From Myxococcus stipitatus (lineage in GTDB: Bacteria > Myxococcota > Myxococcia > Myxococcales > Myxococcaceae): a stretch of 64,000 nucleotides of DNA. The notes beneath the pieces are model-generated. The model saw nothing but the letters and a program-made list of their open reading frames with translations. It searched no databases and was not told the origin of the DNA. Shown in pieces: positions 16,995-25,884 of the stretch. The stretch covers positions 1,054,001-1,118,000 of the forward strand of contig NZ_CP102770.1 in NCBI RefSeq assembly GCF_038561935.1. The letters are read 5' to 3'. Numbering within the stretch: the stretch's first letter is position 1; each line of letters opens with the position of its first letter. The position numbers were made by a program, and so were the translations under genes.

Positions 16995-19490
16995 ATGGCT
17001 CCTTCGTTGGAGAATGGTGCCCTGCGTGGCACACAGGTGCGATGTCCGGGCTGTACCCAGTTCAAGTCGCCCGGCATCCGCTGTCCTCGCTGTGCCTGTG
17101 GCCCCGTGCCCGCCGAGTCCTACGGCGCCGCGCGCATGTTGCTGCGCGCGGGCGTGGACCGCTTCGCGCTGGTGGGCCGGCTGGAGGCGCTGGAGCCCTC
17201 GCTGGCCGAGCAGCTCGAGCTGCAATACGCCGCGCAGTGGCTGGAGGCCCGGCGCATCGTCCAGGACGTCCGACGGTGTGAGCCCTTCCTGTCGCTCTCC
17301 GGCTTCGCCGAGGAGTCGGAGGACCGCTGGGCGGAGGTGCTCCCGTGGGCAAACCCGGCGGTGGCGTCCGTTCCAGCGCTTGGACAACAGGATGGCGCGG
17401 ATGACGAGACATTGGAGCAGCTGCACCACCGCAGCCAGGTCCCCGAGGTGCGTCACCTCGCCGCGCTCGCCGAGGTGAACCAGGGGAACCTGGCTCGCGA
17501 CCTGCTCGCCTCGGTGATGGGAGCCCTGGACGTGCAGGGGCGCATCGGCCTGGAGGCCGCGCTCACCTTGACGCGCTGGCGGGTGTGGAACCACACGCGG
17601 CTCTGGGACGCCCAGCGCGAGGTCATCACCCGCAACGCGCGCCTCGCGTTCGAGCACTTCCCGGAGCAGCGAGCCCGCGCCGCCGTCGCGTGGGTGCGCA
17701 TCACCGGTCAGCCGCCGGAGGTGGACCTGCTCTTCGCGCTGCGCGAGGGCCTGCGCTCCGCGGACGACGACCTCCGCTTCGAGTGTGCGCTGTGCCTTCA
17801 CGATGAAGCGGGGCTGCTCGCCGCGGTGGACTCCTCCGAGCCCGAGAAGGCCTCGCTGGCGAGGCTCACGCTGGCCTCCCTCGAGTCCTCCAGGCTCCTG
17901 GAGCGCATGGTGTCGTCCGGGGACGAGAGCTTCGCGCGGGACGTGATGAAGCGGCTGCCGTCGCCGCCCTCGCTGGAGGCCCTGGACGCGGTGCTCGCCC
18001 TGGCCGCGAGGACGGGGAGCGTCCTGGTGGAGACCGTGGTGTCGTGGGCCCGACGCACGCCCTTCGAGCGGCTTGAGCCTTCGGTGCGGCTGCGTTGGGT
18101 GCGGTGCGCGCGCGAGACACTGGGGAACTGGCCCGCGGGGAGCGTGCTCCAGTTGTGGGCGTGGGCCCATGAGTCGCGGGAGGGGGAGCCTCTCGACCCG
18201 GAGGTCTCGGCCGCGTTTCAAGGCGCCACGGTGCGTGCCCTCTCCCTCGCGCCGTCGGCCGAGCGCAAGCAGCTGGTGGGCGAGAGCGCCTTCCGGCGCT
18301 TCCTCTTGCGCGGCGACGTGGAGGAGCTCGCGCTCGTGCATTCCTGGGCGAGGGATGCGGCCTGCGCCGAGGCCTTGCTGGACCTGCTGATTTCGATGCC
18401 GGGGTGGCGTGATGAGACAGGGCAGGGGCATGCGCGCTGCGCCCGGCTGCTGATGGCGGCATGGGAGCGGCCGTCTCGCGACGCGGTGCTGGCGCCGCTC
18501 GCGAAGGCGGTGCGCTCCTGGAGTGGCATCACCGGTCGCGAGGTGTTCCTCGAGGCCCTGTGGTCCCGCTTCCTCCACTACCCCGAGGAGCGCGCGGACC
18601 TGCTCTCCACCTTCGAGCCCTGGCGGACGTTCTTCTGGGAGCGGCAGCTCGCCTCGGAGCCGGACGCCGTCGTCACCTTCGAGACGTGGTGGCGCGTGGA
18701 CTCACAGCTCGGGCTGCCGAAGCTGGTGGAGTGGTTCGTGGGCGAGGTGCCTCCCGAGGAGCTGCGTCGCAGGCTGCCCGCCGTCTGGGCTGCGGCGGAG
18801 GCGCGCGTGGACACGTGGCCTCGCTCGACCTCCCATGCGGTCTTCCTGGCGGCGGCGCCGCTGTGTGGTGCGCTGCGCCAGGGGCACGCGCTCGTGGTCC
18901 CCGACGTCGAGCGCTTCCTGGCGTGGTTCCCGGACTTCGAGCGGCGCGTGCGTGAGGCCCAGGCTCACGCCGCCGAGTCCGGCTATCACAACGACCTGCT
19001 CTCGGACCTCCACGTCGAGGTGCGGCTGATGCGTGAGTGGCTGGAGCGCTTCCGTGAGGCGGAGGAGGCGGAGCATCAGGCGGCGCTGATGCGGCGGGTC
19101 TCCGAGTCGCGAATCAAGGACCGGGAGCTTCAACAGCAGGCCCTTCAACAGCAGGCAGCAGCCTCTGCTTCGGGGACTTCCACCTCGCCCAGGCGCCTGG
19201 GTGGGGGCCTGGCGCGGTGGGCGCTGCCAGACCTGAAGCCCGAGCCGTTGGATGTGGAGGTCATCCTGCCGGGCGTGGCGCTGGAGACGCTGCTGGACTT
19301 CGCGCGGGTGCTTCAGGCGCTCAGGGCACGGAGCGACGCGCTGGAGGTGTTCGCCTCGCACGGCCTCTCCGTGGAGGAGTGGGGCGCACAGGCCAAGGCG
19401 TGGGGCGAGGTCATGACCCGGCGCCGGGACCTGTGCTTGCGCTTCGCTCAGCTCCTGGAGGCTCCCTGGTCCGAGACCCCCTGGCGCTGA
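16995..19490 (+). CDS. unknown 831-residue protein with N-terminal zinc ribbon
   Basis: 831 residues, no signal peptide and no named family recognised. Residues 17-33 form a four-Cys zinc ribbon (CPGC then CPRC, C17/C20/C30/C33). The rest is Leu/Ala/Glu-rich and largely helical. Some segments look like HEAT-type helical repeats (LRSADDDLRFECALCLHDEA, SLARLTLASLESSRLLERM). A Gln-rich patch occurs near residue 715 (RELQQQALQQQAA), then a short C-terminal domain. The start is supported by AGAGAGGG just upstream. It lies 41 nt after the ELWxxDGT gene in the same direction and may be cotranscribed. Confidence 0.7.
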   Translation: MAPSLENGALRGTQVRCPGCTQFKSPGIRCPRCACGPVPAESYGAARMLLRAGVDRFALVGRLEALEPSLAEQLELQYAAQWLEARRIVQDVRRCEPFLSLSGFAEESEDRWAEVLPWANPAVASVPALGQQDGADDETLEQLHHRSQVPEVRHLAALAEVNQGNLARDLLASVMGALDVQGRIGLEAALTLTRWRVWNHTRLWDAQREVITRNARLAFEHFPEQRARAAVAWVRITGQPPEVDLLFALREGLRSADDDLRFECALCLHDEAGLLAAVDSSEPEKASLARLTLASLESSRLLERMVSSGDESFARDVMKRLPSPPSLEALDAVLALAARTGSVLVETVVSWARRTPFERLEPSVRLRWVRCARETLGNWPAGSVLQLWAWAHESREGEPLDPEVSAAFQGATVRALSLAPSAERKQLVGESAFRRFLLRGDVEELALVHSWARDAACAEALLDLLISMPGWRDETGQGHARCARLLMAAWERPSRDAVLAPLAKAVRSWSGITGREVFLEALWSRFLHYPEERADLLSTFEPWRTFFWERQLASEPDAVVTFETWWRVDSQLGLPKLVEWFVGEVPPEELRRRLPAVWAAAEARVDTWPRSTSHAVFLAAAPLCGALRQGHALVVPDVERFLAWFPDFERRVREAQAHAAESGYHNDLLSDLHVEVRLMREWLERFREAEEAEHQAALMRRVSESRIKDRELQQQALQQQAAASASGTSTSPRRLGGGLARWALPDLKPEPLDVEVILPGVALETLLDFARVLQALRARSDALEVFASHGLSVEEWGAQAKAWGEVMTRRRDLCLRFAQLLEAPWSETPWR

Positions 19491-19509
19491 TGCACTCGGG
19501 CGTCGCCAG

Positions 19510-20280
19510 CTACGCGGTGCCGCCGCCGTCGAGCACCAGCTCCGCGCCCGTCATCAGCTTCGACTCATCCGAGGCGAGGTAGACGATGCCGTGGGCGACA
19601 TCGTCCGGCTCTCCCAGCGAGCCCAGGGGGATGGAGCGGCGCATGCCCTCGCGCGCCCGGTCCGGCGCGCCGCTGGCCTCCAGCAGCGCCTTCACCATGT
19701 TCGTCTCGATGAAGGTCGGGTGGATGGAGTTGCAGCGGATGCCGTAGCCCTTCTCCGCGCAGTGCAGCGCCACCGTCTTGGTGAACATGCGCACGGCGCC
19801 CTTGGCGGACGCATAGGCCGCGAGCGAAGGCACACCCATCAGGCCCGCCTGCGAGGAGACGTTGATGATGGAGCCTCGCGCTCCGCACTGGCGCATGGCG
19901 CGGATGCCGTGCTTGCAGCCCAGGAACGTGCCGTCCAGGTTGACCGCGTGCACCAGCCGCCACTCCTCCAGGGAGAGGCTCTCCACGTCCTTGGGGATGC
20001 CCATGCCCGCGTTGTTGACGAGCACGTCCAGCCGGCCGAAGCGCTGCTGCGTCGCCTCCATGGCGCGGACCCAGTCCTCCTCGCGCGTGACGTCCAGCGC
20101 GAGGAAGAGGCCCTGGCCGTCTCCCAGGGACTCGGCCACCGCGCGTCCCTCGGCCGCCTGCGCGGCCCGGTCCGTGACCACGACCCTCGCGCCCTCGCGC
20201 GCGAGCATCCGCGCCGCCGCGCTGCCCAGCCCGCCCGCCGCGCCCGTAATCAGTGCCACCTTGCCTTCCACGCGTCTCAT
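19510..20280 (-). CDS. short-chain dehydrogenase/reductase (classical SDR)
   Basis: 256 residues. Cofactor motif TGAAGGLG near residue 12, DV at the adenine position, NNAG at the strand-4 position, and the catalytic Ser with YASAK (Tyr/Lys) in VSSQAGLMGVPSLAAYASAK. VTDRAAQ after beta-2 suggests NAD(H) preference. The C-terminus GAELVLDGGGTA is typical. It resembles 3-hydroxy(stero)id/cyclohexanol-type dehydrogenases. The ATG at 20280 begins MRRVEGKVALITG; in-frame codons further upstream are untranslated-looking. It lies 26 nt downstream of the enoyl-reductase gene, so probably one operon acting on related carbonyl or enoyl substrates. Confidence 0.88.
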   Translation of the reverse strand: MRRVEGKVALITGAAGGLGSAAARMLAREGARVVVTDRAAQAAEGRAVAESLGDGQGLFLALDVTREEDWVRAMEATQQRFGRLDVLVNNAGMGIPKDVESLSLEEWRLVHAVNLDGTFLGCKHGIRAMRQCGARGSIINVSSQAGLMGVPSLAAYASAKGAVRMFTKTVALHCAEKGYGIRCNSIHPTFIETNMVKALLEASGAPDRAREGMRRSIPLGSLGEPDDVAHGIVYLASDESKLMTGAELVLDGGGTA

Positions 20281-20306
20281 GGCCGTGTCTCCCGTGGGGG
20301 TGTTCG

Positions 20307-21293
20307 TCAGACAGGCCCGTTGGGCGTGAGCAGCACCTTGCCGCCGCGGCCCCCTTCCATCCCGCGGGCCAGCGCTTCCTGGATGGCGTCCAGCGAGAAG
20401 GTGCCCTCGACGGGGGTCCTCAGCGTGCCGTCCGTCACGAGCTTCGCCAGCCGGCCGAACATCTCGCCCTGCTGCTCGCGCGAGGCGCGCTTGAGCCACA
20501 GCACCAGCCAGAAGCCGCGCAGGGTGATGTCCTTGAAGATGGACGCCTCCGCCGACAGCTTGGGGCCCTTGCCGGACATGACGCCGTAGTTGACCACCGT
20601 GCCGCCCGGCGCCAGCGAGTCGCCGAGCCGCCGCGTGGAGTCTCCGCCCACCGCGTCGATGGCCAGCCGCACCTTGGCGCCGCCCGTCGCCTCGCGCACC
20701 TGCTTGGGCAGCTCATCCGTGTCCGTCAGCACGACGTCCGCGCCCAGCTCGGTGAGCTCCTTGGCCAGCTCCTCGCGGCGCACCACGTTGAGCGTCTTGT
20801 AGCCCGCGCGCTTCGCCAGGGTGATGAGGTATCGGCCCACGCCGGAGTTGGCGGCGTTCTGCAGCACCCAGTCGCCGGGCTGCAGGGAGATGAACTCGCG
20901 CAGGAGGATGTCGGCGGTGGGCGGGTTGATGAACAGCATGGACGCCTGCTTCAGGTCCGTGCCCGGCGGCACCACCTGGAGCCCCTCCGCGGGCGCCACC
21001 AGGCTCGTGCGCCACGTGCCCGAGCCCAGGGGCAGGAACACCACATCCCCCACGCGCACGGACGTCGTGTCCTTCACCTCGACGACGCGGCCCACGCCCT
21101 CGTTGCCGGGCACCGCGGGCAGCTTGGGCAGCGAGCCGTACTGGCCCGTGAGGGTCAGGAGGTCCGAGGGGTTGATGGGCGTGGCCAGCACCTCCAGGCG
21201 CGCCTCGCCGGACTTGAGCTCCGCGTCGGGCTCCTCCACCACCTCCACCACCTTCAACGGATGCCCGAACTTCGAGAAGCGGACCGCTTTCAT
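20307..21293 (-). CDS. MDR-family NADPH-dependent 2-enoyl thioester reductase-like
   Basis: 328 residues, medium-chain dehydrogenase/reductase without the zinc-binding Cys set. It matches the mitochondrial enoyl-thioester reductase (MECR/ETR) pattern: INPSDLLTLTGQYGSLP, the NEGVGRVVEV loop, NPPTADILLREF, then QNAANSGVGRYLI as the nucleotide-binding turn and NVVRR for NADPH phosphate contact. Expected to reduce trans-2-enoyl-CoA/ACP; a generic quinone or alkenal reductase is the alternative. First gene of a two-gene operon with the SDR. It is divergent from the flippase-like gene across 236 bp that show nothing else recognisable. Confidence 0.85.
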   Translation of the reverse strand: MKAVRFSKFGHPLKVVEVVEEPDAELKSGEARLEVLATPINPSDLLTLTGQYGSLPKLPAVPGNEGVGRVVEVKDTTSVRVGDVVFLPLGSGTWRTSLVAPAEGLQVVPPGTDLKQASMLFINPPTADILLREFISLQPGDWVLQNAANSGVGRYLITLAKRAGYKTLNVVRREELAKELTELGADVVLTDTDELPKQVREATGGAKVRLAIDAVGGDSTRRLGDSLAPGGTVVNYGVMSGKGPKLSAEASIFKDITLRGFWLVLWLKRASREQQGEMFGRLAKLVTDGTLRTPVEGTFSLDAIQEALARGMEGGRGGKVLLTPNGPV

Positions 21294-21529
21294 GTGTCGC
21301 TCCAGTGCGTGGGAAAAGCGGGTGTCACCCTAGCGACCTTCGGCGCCGGAGCCGAGCCCACACTCCAGGTTGCCATGGCAACCGGCGCCAGGGGGTGGGG
21401 CGGGCGGCACTCGGTGTCCACCGTTCGACGCGAGCCCCCCGCGCTCGAGCCCCTGGGCGGCGGGCGGCCCTCGCCATCTGGCGGGAGGCTGTCCACCTTC
21501 CACGGTGGCTGGGCGGCGAGGAGGCGACG

Positions 21530-22582
21530 GTGGACAACGTGCGCGGGGAGATGTCCCTGGGGCGGCCGATGCGGGCCGCGGTGATGGCGCCGCCGGTGGG
21601 GGTGCCCTGGAAGCGAAGGGCGGCGGGATGGCTCAGGCCCCTGTTCGCGATGATGGGGCTGGGCATGCTGGCGCTCCTGGTGCGCCGCGTGGGCCCGAGG
21701 GAGCTGGGCCAGGTCCTCCTGGACGCGGCGCCGTGGCTGCCGTGGGTGGCGCTGCTGGAGGTGGGGCGTCAGGCCATGGACGCGCTCGCCACGCGGGCCG
21801 CGTATGGCGCCAAGGCGGAGCACGTCCCCTTGCGGCACCTGGCGCGCGCGCAGCTCATCGGCACCGCGGTGTCCAGCATGGCGCCCGCGGGCCGCGCGGC
21901 GGCGGAGGCCACCAAGGCCGCGCTCCTCTCCCCGCACATGGGCGGCGCCACGGCGACGGCGGCGGCGGCCACCTCCCAGGCCGCGTCACTGGCCGCGGGC
22001 GGCTTCATCTCCTTTCCCTGCGCGGCGGCGTCCTATGTGCTGACGGGGTGGTCCGCCTTCACCTTCGCGATGTTGGGCCATGGCGTGCTGCTGGTGGGGG
22101 CCTCGGTGGGGATGCGCGCGTGCATGCGAGCGCGGCGTCCGTGCTCCTGGCTCGCGCGTCGCTCCCAGCGCCTGGCCCACCACACGGAGCAGTTCCGCGA
22201 GACGGCGTGCCACGGCGCGCTCCTCCCGTGGGGGCCCATGCTGGCCTTCTTGAGCAGCCGGGGCCTCCAGGTGGCCCAGTACGCGGTGCTCACGCACGCG
22301 GTGGGCATCGACACGTCCCTGGTGCAGGCGCTGTTCTCCCAGGGGCTCTACCTGTGCGCGCTGGCGGTGGGCTCGCTGGTGCCGGGGCAGGTGGGCGTGA
22401 GCGACGGGGCCTTCGCGCTGGCGGCGGGCGTGCTGGACACCACCACGGCGCGCGCGATGTCCGTGGCGCTCCTGAATCACCTGGTGCAGCTCGTCTTCGT
22501 CCTGGCGGGCGCGCTCACGCCGCTGGTGTGGCGGCAGCCCGCGGCGCCTCGGCCGGCTTCACCGTCACCGGTGTACCGTTGA
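21530..22582 (+). CDS. lysylphosphatidylglycerol synthase TM / flippase-like membrane protein
   Basis: 350 residues with about eight hydrophobic helices; the pattern LGQVLLDAAPWLPWVALLEV, AAYGAKAEHVPLRHLARAQL and a late LVPGQVGVSDGAFALAAG fits the LPG-synthase/UPF0104 (YbhN) membrane domain. These proteins move or modify lipids; here the cytoplasmic aminoacyl-transferase domain is absent, which favours a flippase-like role. GTG 21530 is preceded by GAGGAGG with 5-nt spacing; ATGs at 21551 and 21569 are weaker candidates. Its last 68 bp overlap the end of the convergent molybdopterin oxidoreductase gene. Confidence 0.75.
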   Translation: MDNVRGEMSLGRPMRAAVMAPPVGVPWKRRAAGWLRPLFAMMGLGMLALLVRRVGPRELGQVLLDAAPWLPWVALLEVGRQAMDALATRAAYGAKAEHVPLRHLARAQLIGTAVSSMAPAGRAAAEATKAALLSPHMGGATATAAAATSQAASLAAGGFISFPCAAASYVLTGWSAFTFAMLGHGVLLVGASVGMRACMRARRPCSWLARRSQRLAHHTEQFRETACHGALLPWGPMLAFLSSRGLQVAQYAVLTHAVGIDTSLVQALFSQGLYLCALAVGSLVPGQVGVSDGAFALAAGVLDTTTARAMSVALLNHLVQLVFVLAGALTPLVWRQPAAPRPASPSPVYR

Positions 22583-24737
22583 AGGCGGCGTTGCCGCTGG
22601 GCGCGTCCACGGCCAGCTCGTCCGTGAGGTCATTGTGGCTGATGCCCGCGTGCTCGGCGGCGATGCGCTGACCGGTGCCCTCGCGCCGGTGGCCATAGCC
22701 GTGAGGCAGGCTCACCACGCCCGGCATGATGTCGTCCGTCACCGCCACGGGCACCGTCACCTCGCCCACGCGGGAGGTGACGATGGCGTCCATCCCATCG
22801 GAGAGCCCCAGCCTCGCCGCGTCATCTGGATGCATCATCAGCGTGCAGCGCGGCTTGCCCTTCACCAGCCCCCGCACGTTGTGCATCCAGGAGTTGTTGT
22901 CGCGCAGGTGGCGCCGGCCGATGAGCAGCAGCCGTCCGTCCGCCGTCTCCACGCCGGGCGCGGGGCTCTCCGGGAAGGTGTCGCGCAGCCGTTGCAGGTC
23001 CGCGAGGAGGACCTCGGGGGCCAGGTGGATGCGGCGGTCCTTCGTCTGGAGCCGGCCTGGCAGACACGGCTGGAGCGGACCCAGGTCCACGCCGTGAGGT
23101 GACTCCCGCAGCTTCGCCAGGGACAGGCCCTTTCGCAGGGGATTGAAGCGCGCGCCGTACGGCCCCATGCGCAGGCCGATGTCCAGGAGCCGCTCCGGCC
23201 CCATGCGCCGCAGCGTCTGGTGCAGGAGCGTCTTCCTCAGCGACGGCCGGCCTCGCCGCAGGTTTTCGAGGCGGTGCTGGAGCTCGAGCGTCGTCTGCCA
23301 GTCCTCGTGGGCATCGGGTGCGGGCTCGAAGAGGGGCGGCGAGTACTTGGCGGTGTTGCGCACGGCCAGCGCATGGAAGGCCACGTCGTAGTGCCCGCGC
23401 TCCAGCGGGGAGACGGGCGGGAGGATGAGGTGGGCGTGGCGCGTGGTCTCGTTGAGGTACGGGTCCAGGCTCACCATGAAGTCCAGGCCCGCGAGCGCGC
23501 GCTCCAGCCGCGCGCCATTGGGCGTGGACAGCACGGGGTTGCCCGCCAGCGTGACGAGCGCGCGGATGCGTCCGTCGCCCGGGGTGAGCATCTCCTCCGC
23601 CATGACGGCGGAGGGCAGCTCGCCGCCGAACTCCGGCAGCCCGCGCACGCGGCTCCTCCAGCGGCCCAGGCTGCCTCGGCCGAGCGCCATCGCGCGCGGG
23701 CCTCCGACGATGTCGAACGCGGGCTGCGTGAACATCGCGCCGCCCCGCCGGTCCAGGTTTCCCGTCGTGATGTTGAGGACGTTGATGAGCCACTGGCACA
23801 GCGAGCCGAAGGGCTGGGTGGACAGGCCCATGCGCCCGTAGCAGACGGCGCTCTCCGCCGTGATGAAGTCGCGCGCCAGCCCGCGAATCACCTCGGCGGA
23901 GACGCCCGTGTATCGCGCGGCGCGCTCGGGAGGGAAGTCGCGGACGAGCGCCTTCACGGCGTCGAGCCCCTCCAGCCGCGTGCTCAAGTGATGGGGGCGC
24001 GGCGGGTGCTCCACCAGGGCCACGTGCACCAGCGCGAGGAGCAGCAGCGCGTCGGTTCCGGGGCGGATGAAGACGTGCGTGTCGGCGATGGCGGCCGTCT
24101 CCGTGCGGCGTGGGTCCACGACGACGAGCTTGCCGCCGCGCTCCTGGAGGGCTCGCAGCCGCGCGCGGATGTCCGGCGCCGTCATCAAGCTGCCATTGGA
24201 GGCGAGCGGGTTGGCGCCCAGCACCAGCAGGTGCTTCGTGTGGTCCAGGTCCGGAATGGGGATGAGGAGCTGGTGGCCGAACATCGCGTAGGATACGAAC
24301 TGGTGCGGCAGCTGGTCCACCGACGTCGCGGAGAAGCGGTTGCGCGAGCGCAGCGTCTTCACCAGCGCGGGCGCGAACACCATGTTGCCCAGGTTGTGCA
24401 CGTTGGGGTTGCCCAGGTACGTGGCCACCGCGTCCTTGCCGTGGGCCTCCTGCACCGCGTGCAGCTTGCGCGCGGCCTCGTCCAGCGCCTCGCTCCAGGA
24501 CACCTGCTCCCAGCCCGTGGCCTTGCGCCGCAGCGGGTGGCGCAGCCGGTCCGGGTCCTCGTGCAGGTCCTTGAGCGCCAGCGCCTTGGGGCAGACGTGG
24601 CCTCGGCTGAACGGGTCCTCGTCGTCGCCTCGGATGGAGGTGATGCGCTCGCCCTTCAGCTCGATGCGAAGCCCACACATCGCCTCGCACAGGTTGCACG
24701 TGCGGAAATGAACCCGGGACGCTTCCGTGGTGCTCAT
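22515..24737 (-). CDS. molybdopterin-dependent oxidoreductase (formate dehydrogenase/nitrate reductase-like)
   Basis: 740 residues. The N-terminal [4Fe-4S] motif is C14-x2-C17-x3-C21-x27-C49 (CNLCEAMCGL ... GHVCPKA). Molybdopterin-binding blocks follow (LGANPLASNGSL, VVDPRRTETAAIADTHVFIRP, then PLERGHYDV) with a C-terminal MoCo dinucleotide domain (LRDNNSWMHN, GVVSLPHGYGH). No Tat signal, so cytoplasmic. No electron-transfer or membrane subunit lies beside it, so partner and substrate are unknown. ATG 24737 begins MSTTEASRVHFRTCNLC; a longer frame to 24806 is unlikely. Assimilatory nitrate reductase or formate dehydrogenase-H-like are the nearest classes. Confidence 0.85.
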   Translation of the reverse strand: MSTTEASRVHFRTCNLCEAMCGLRIELKGERITSIRGDDEDPFSRGHVCPKALALKDLHEDPDRLRHPLRRKATGWEQVSWSEALDEAARKLHAVQEAHGKDAVATYLGNPNVHNLGNMVFAPALVKTLRSRNRFSATSVDQLPHQFVSYAMFGHQLLIPIPDLDHTKHLLVLGANPLASNGSLMTAPDIRARLRALQERGGKLVVVDPRRTETAAIADTHVFIRPGTDALLLLALVHVALVEHPPRPHHLSTRLEGLDAVKALVRDFPPERAARYTGVSAEVIRGLARDFITAESAVCYGRMGLSTQPFGSLCQWLINVLNITTGNLDRRGGAMFTQPAFDIVGGPRAMALGRGSLGRWRSRVRGLPEFGGELPSAVMAEEMLTPGDGRIRALVTLAGNPVLSTPNGARLERALAGLDFMVSLDPYLNETTRHAHLILPPVSPLERGHYDVAFHALAVRNTAKYSPPLFEPAPDAHEDWQTTLELQHRLENLRRGRPSLRKTLLHQTLRRMGPERLLDIGLRMGPYGARFNPLRKGLSLAKLRESPHGVDLGPLQPCLPGRLQTKDRRIHLAPEVLLADLQRLRDTFPESPAPGVETADGRLLLIGRRHLRDNNSWMHNVRGLVKGKPRCTLMMHPDDAARLGLSDGMDAIVTSRVGEVTVPVAVTDDIMPGVVSLPHGYGHRREGTGQRIAAEHAGISHNDLTDELAVDAPSGNAAFNGTPVTVKPAEAPRAAATPAA

Positions 24738-24844
24738 GCGCGGGACTGTAGCCCGTTCGTGCGAGTCATTGCCTTGGAGGGCGGTCCTCTTTTCACTGAC
24801 GGGCATATCAGCCGCATGAAAGGATTGGGGTGAGGGGAGAACAA

Positions 24845-25738
24845 ATGCGCCACATGGGGTCTTGGGTCGTCGTGATGGGATTGCTGGTATCGCCGGTCGC
24901 CCTGGGAGCCGAGGCGGAGGTCCGCACGCTTCGCTTCACCAAGAAGGCGCCCGTGGTGGGCTCGCGCGAGGAGAACCAGACGCGCATGGAGATGGCCTTC
25001 GACTTCAAGGCCACCGCGCCGAGCATCGAGCCCATCCCCATCGTCGCTTCCACCACGGTGATTGAGACGCAGGTCTTCACGGTGCTCGCGGTGAAGGGGA
25101 ACGCCGTGACGCGCGCGCAGGTCGCCTACGGCGAGATGGACGAGGTGAAGATGGAGGACGGCAAGGAGGTGCGCTCCCCCGCCCCCGTCAGCAAGAAGAC
25201 CTACGTGGGTGAGTTCAAGAAGGGCTCGGTCGTGGTGACCAACGCCCAGGGCAAGCCCGTGCCAGACGCGGAGCAGGCGAAGGTGCGCGAGGACCTGAAG
25301 GGCCTGGGCCGCGAGGACCCGCTCGTCGCGGCCTTCCCCACCGAGCCCCTCAAGGTCGGCGACAGCGTGCAGGCCGTGGCGGACGCCTTCGAGGAGGAGC
25401 TCCAAGCCACCGCTCCGGAGGGCATGAGCTACAACGACACCCGCGTCGAGCTGACGGAGGTTCGCGACGACGCGCGCGGGCCCATGGGGGTCTTCGCCGT
25501 GAGCACCACCATCGTGGCCGTGGAGAGCGAGGAGTCTCCCGTCTCGATGGAGATTCGCGCGAAGGGCTCCCTCCACGTCCTGGCCGATGGCACCGTCGTC
25601 ACCGAGATTTCCATGGGCGGACCCGTGAAGCTCATCCCCCAGGAGGTCCTGCGCCAGCGCGGCATGGAGGTCCAGGGCAAGGGCGAGATGCGCGTCCACC
25701 TCACCTCCAAGGTGCTGCCTCGCGCGTCGAAGAAGTGA
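24845..25738 (+). CDS. secreted protein of unknown function
   Basis: 297 residues. Signal peptide (MGSWVVVMGLLVSPVALGAEA) then a beta-rich body without Cys or catalytic motif. VFTVLAVKGNAVTRAQVAYGEM, DPLVAAFPTEPLKVGDSV and LHVLADGTVVTEISMGG suggest a two-lobed beta domain of the type found in periplasmic lipid- or cell-wall-associated proteins, but I do not recognise the family. ATG 24845 follows GAGGGGAGA; a GTG at 24830 is in frame. Divergent from the molybdopterin enzyme, about 107 bp apart. Confidence 0.75.
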   Translation: MRHMGSWVVVMGLLVSPVALGAEAEVRTLRFTKKAPVVGSREENQTRMEMAFDFKATAPSIEPIPIVASTTVIETQVFTVLAVKGNAVTRAQVAYGEMDEVKMEDGKEVRSPAPVSKKTYVGEFKKGSVVVTNAQGKPVPDAEQAKVREDLKGLGREDPLVAAFPTEPLKVGDSVQAVADAFEEELQATAPEGMSYNDTRVELTEVRDDARGPMGVFAVSTTIVAVESEESPVSMEIRAKGSLHVLADGTVVTEISMGGPVKLIPQEVLRQRGMEVQGKGEMRVHLTSKVLPRASKK

Positions 25739-25884
25739 GCTGACGACACGCCGCGTCAGAGCTGGAGGAAGGGAGGCTGGGTTGGTCCGGAGCGCCGCAC
25801 GCAGCGCGGGCGGCCTTGCGGAGCGGCGCGGGCGTGACAGGCCGCTGACAGAGAATGGGCAGGGTACGGGGTTGGAGGTTTGAC

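Noticed and set aside
22822-24699. Alternative frame of 625 codons inside the molybdopterin oxidoreductase gene
   Set aside because: Pro/Arg/Gly-rich nonsense lacking motifs; the true frame has the [4Fe-4S] and molybdopterin blocks.
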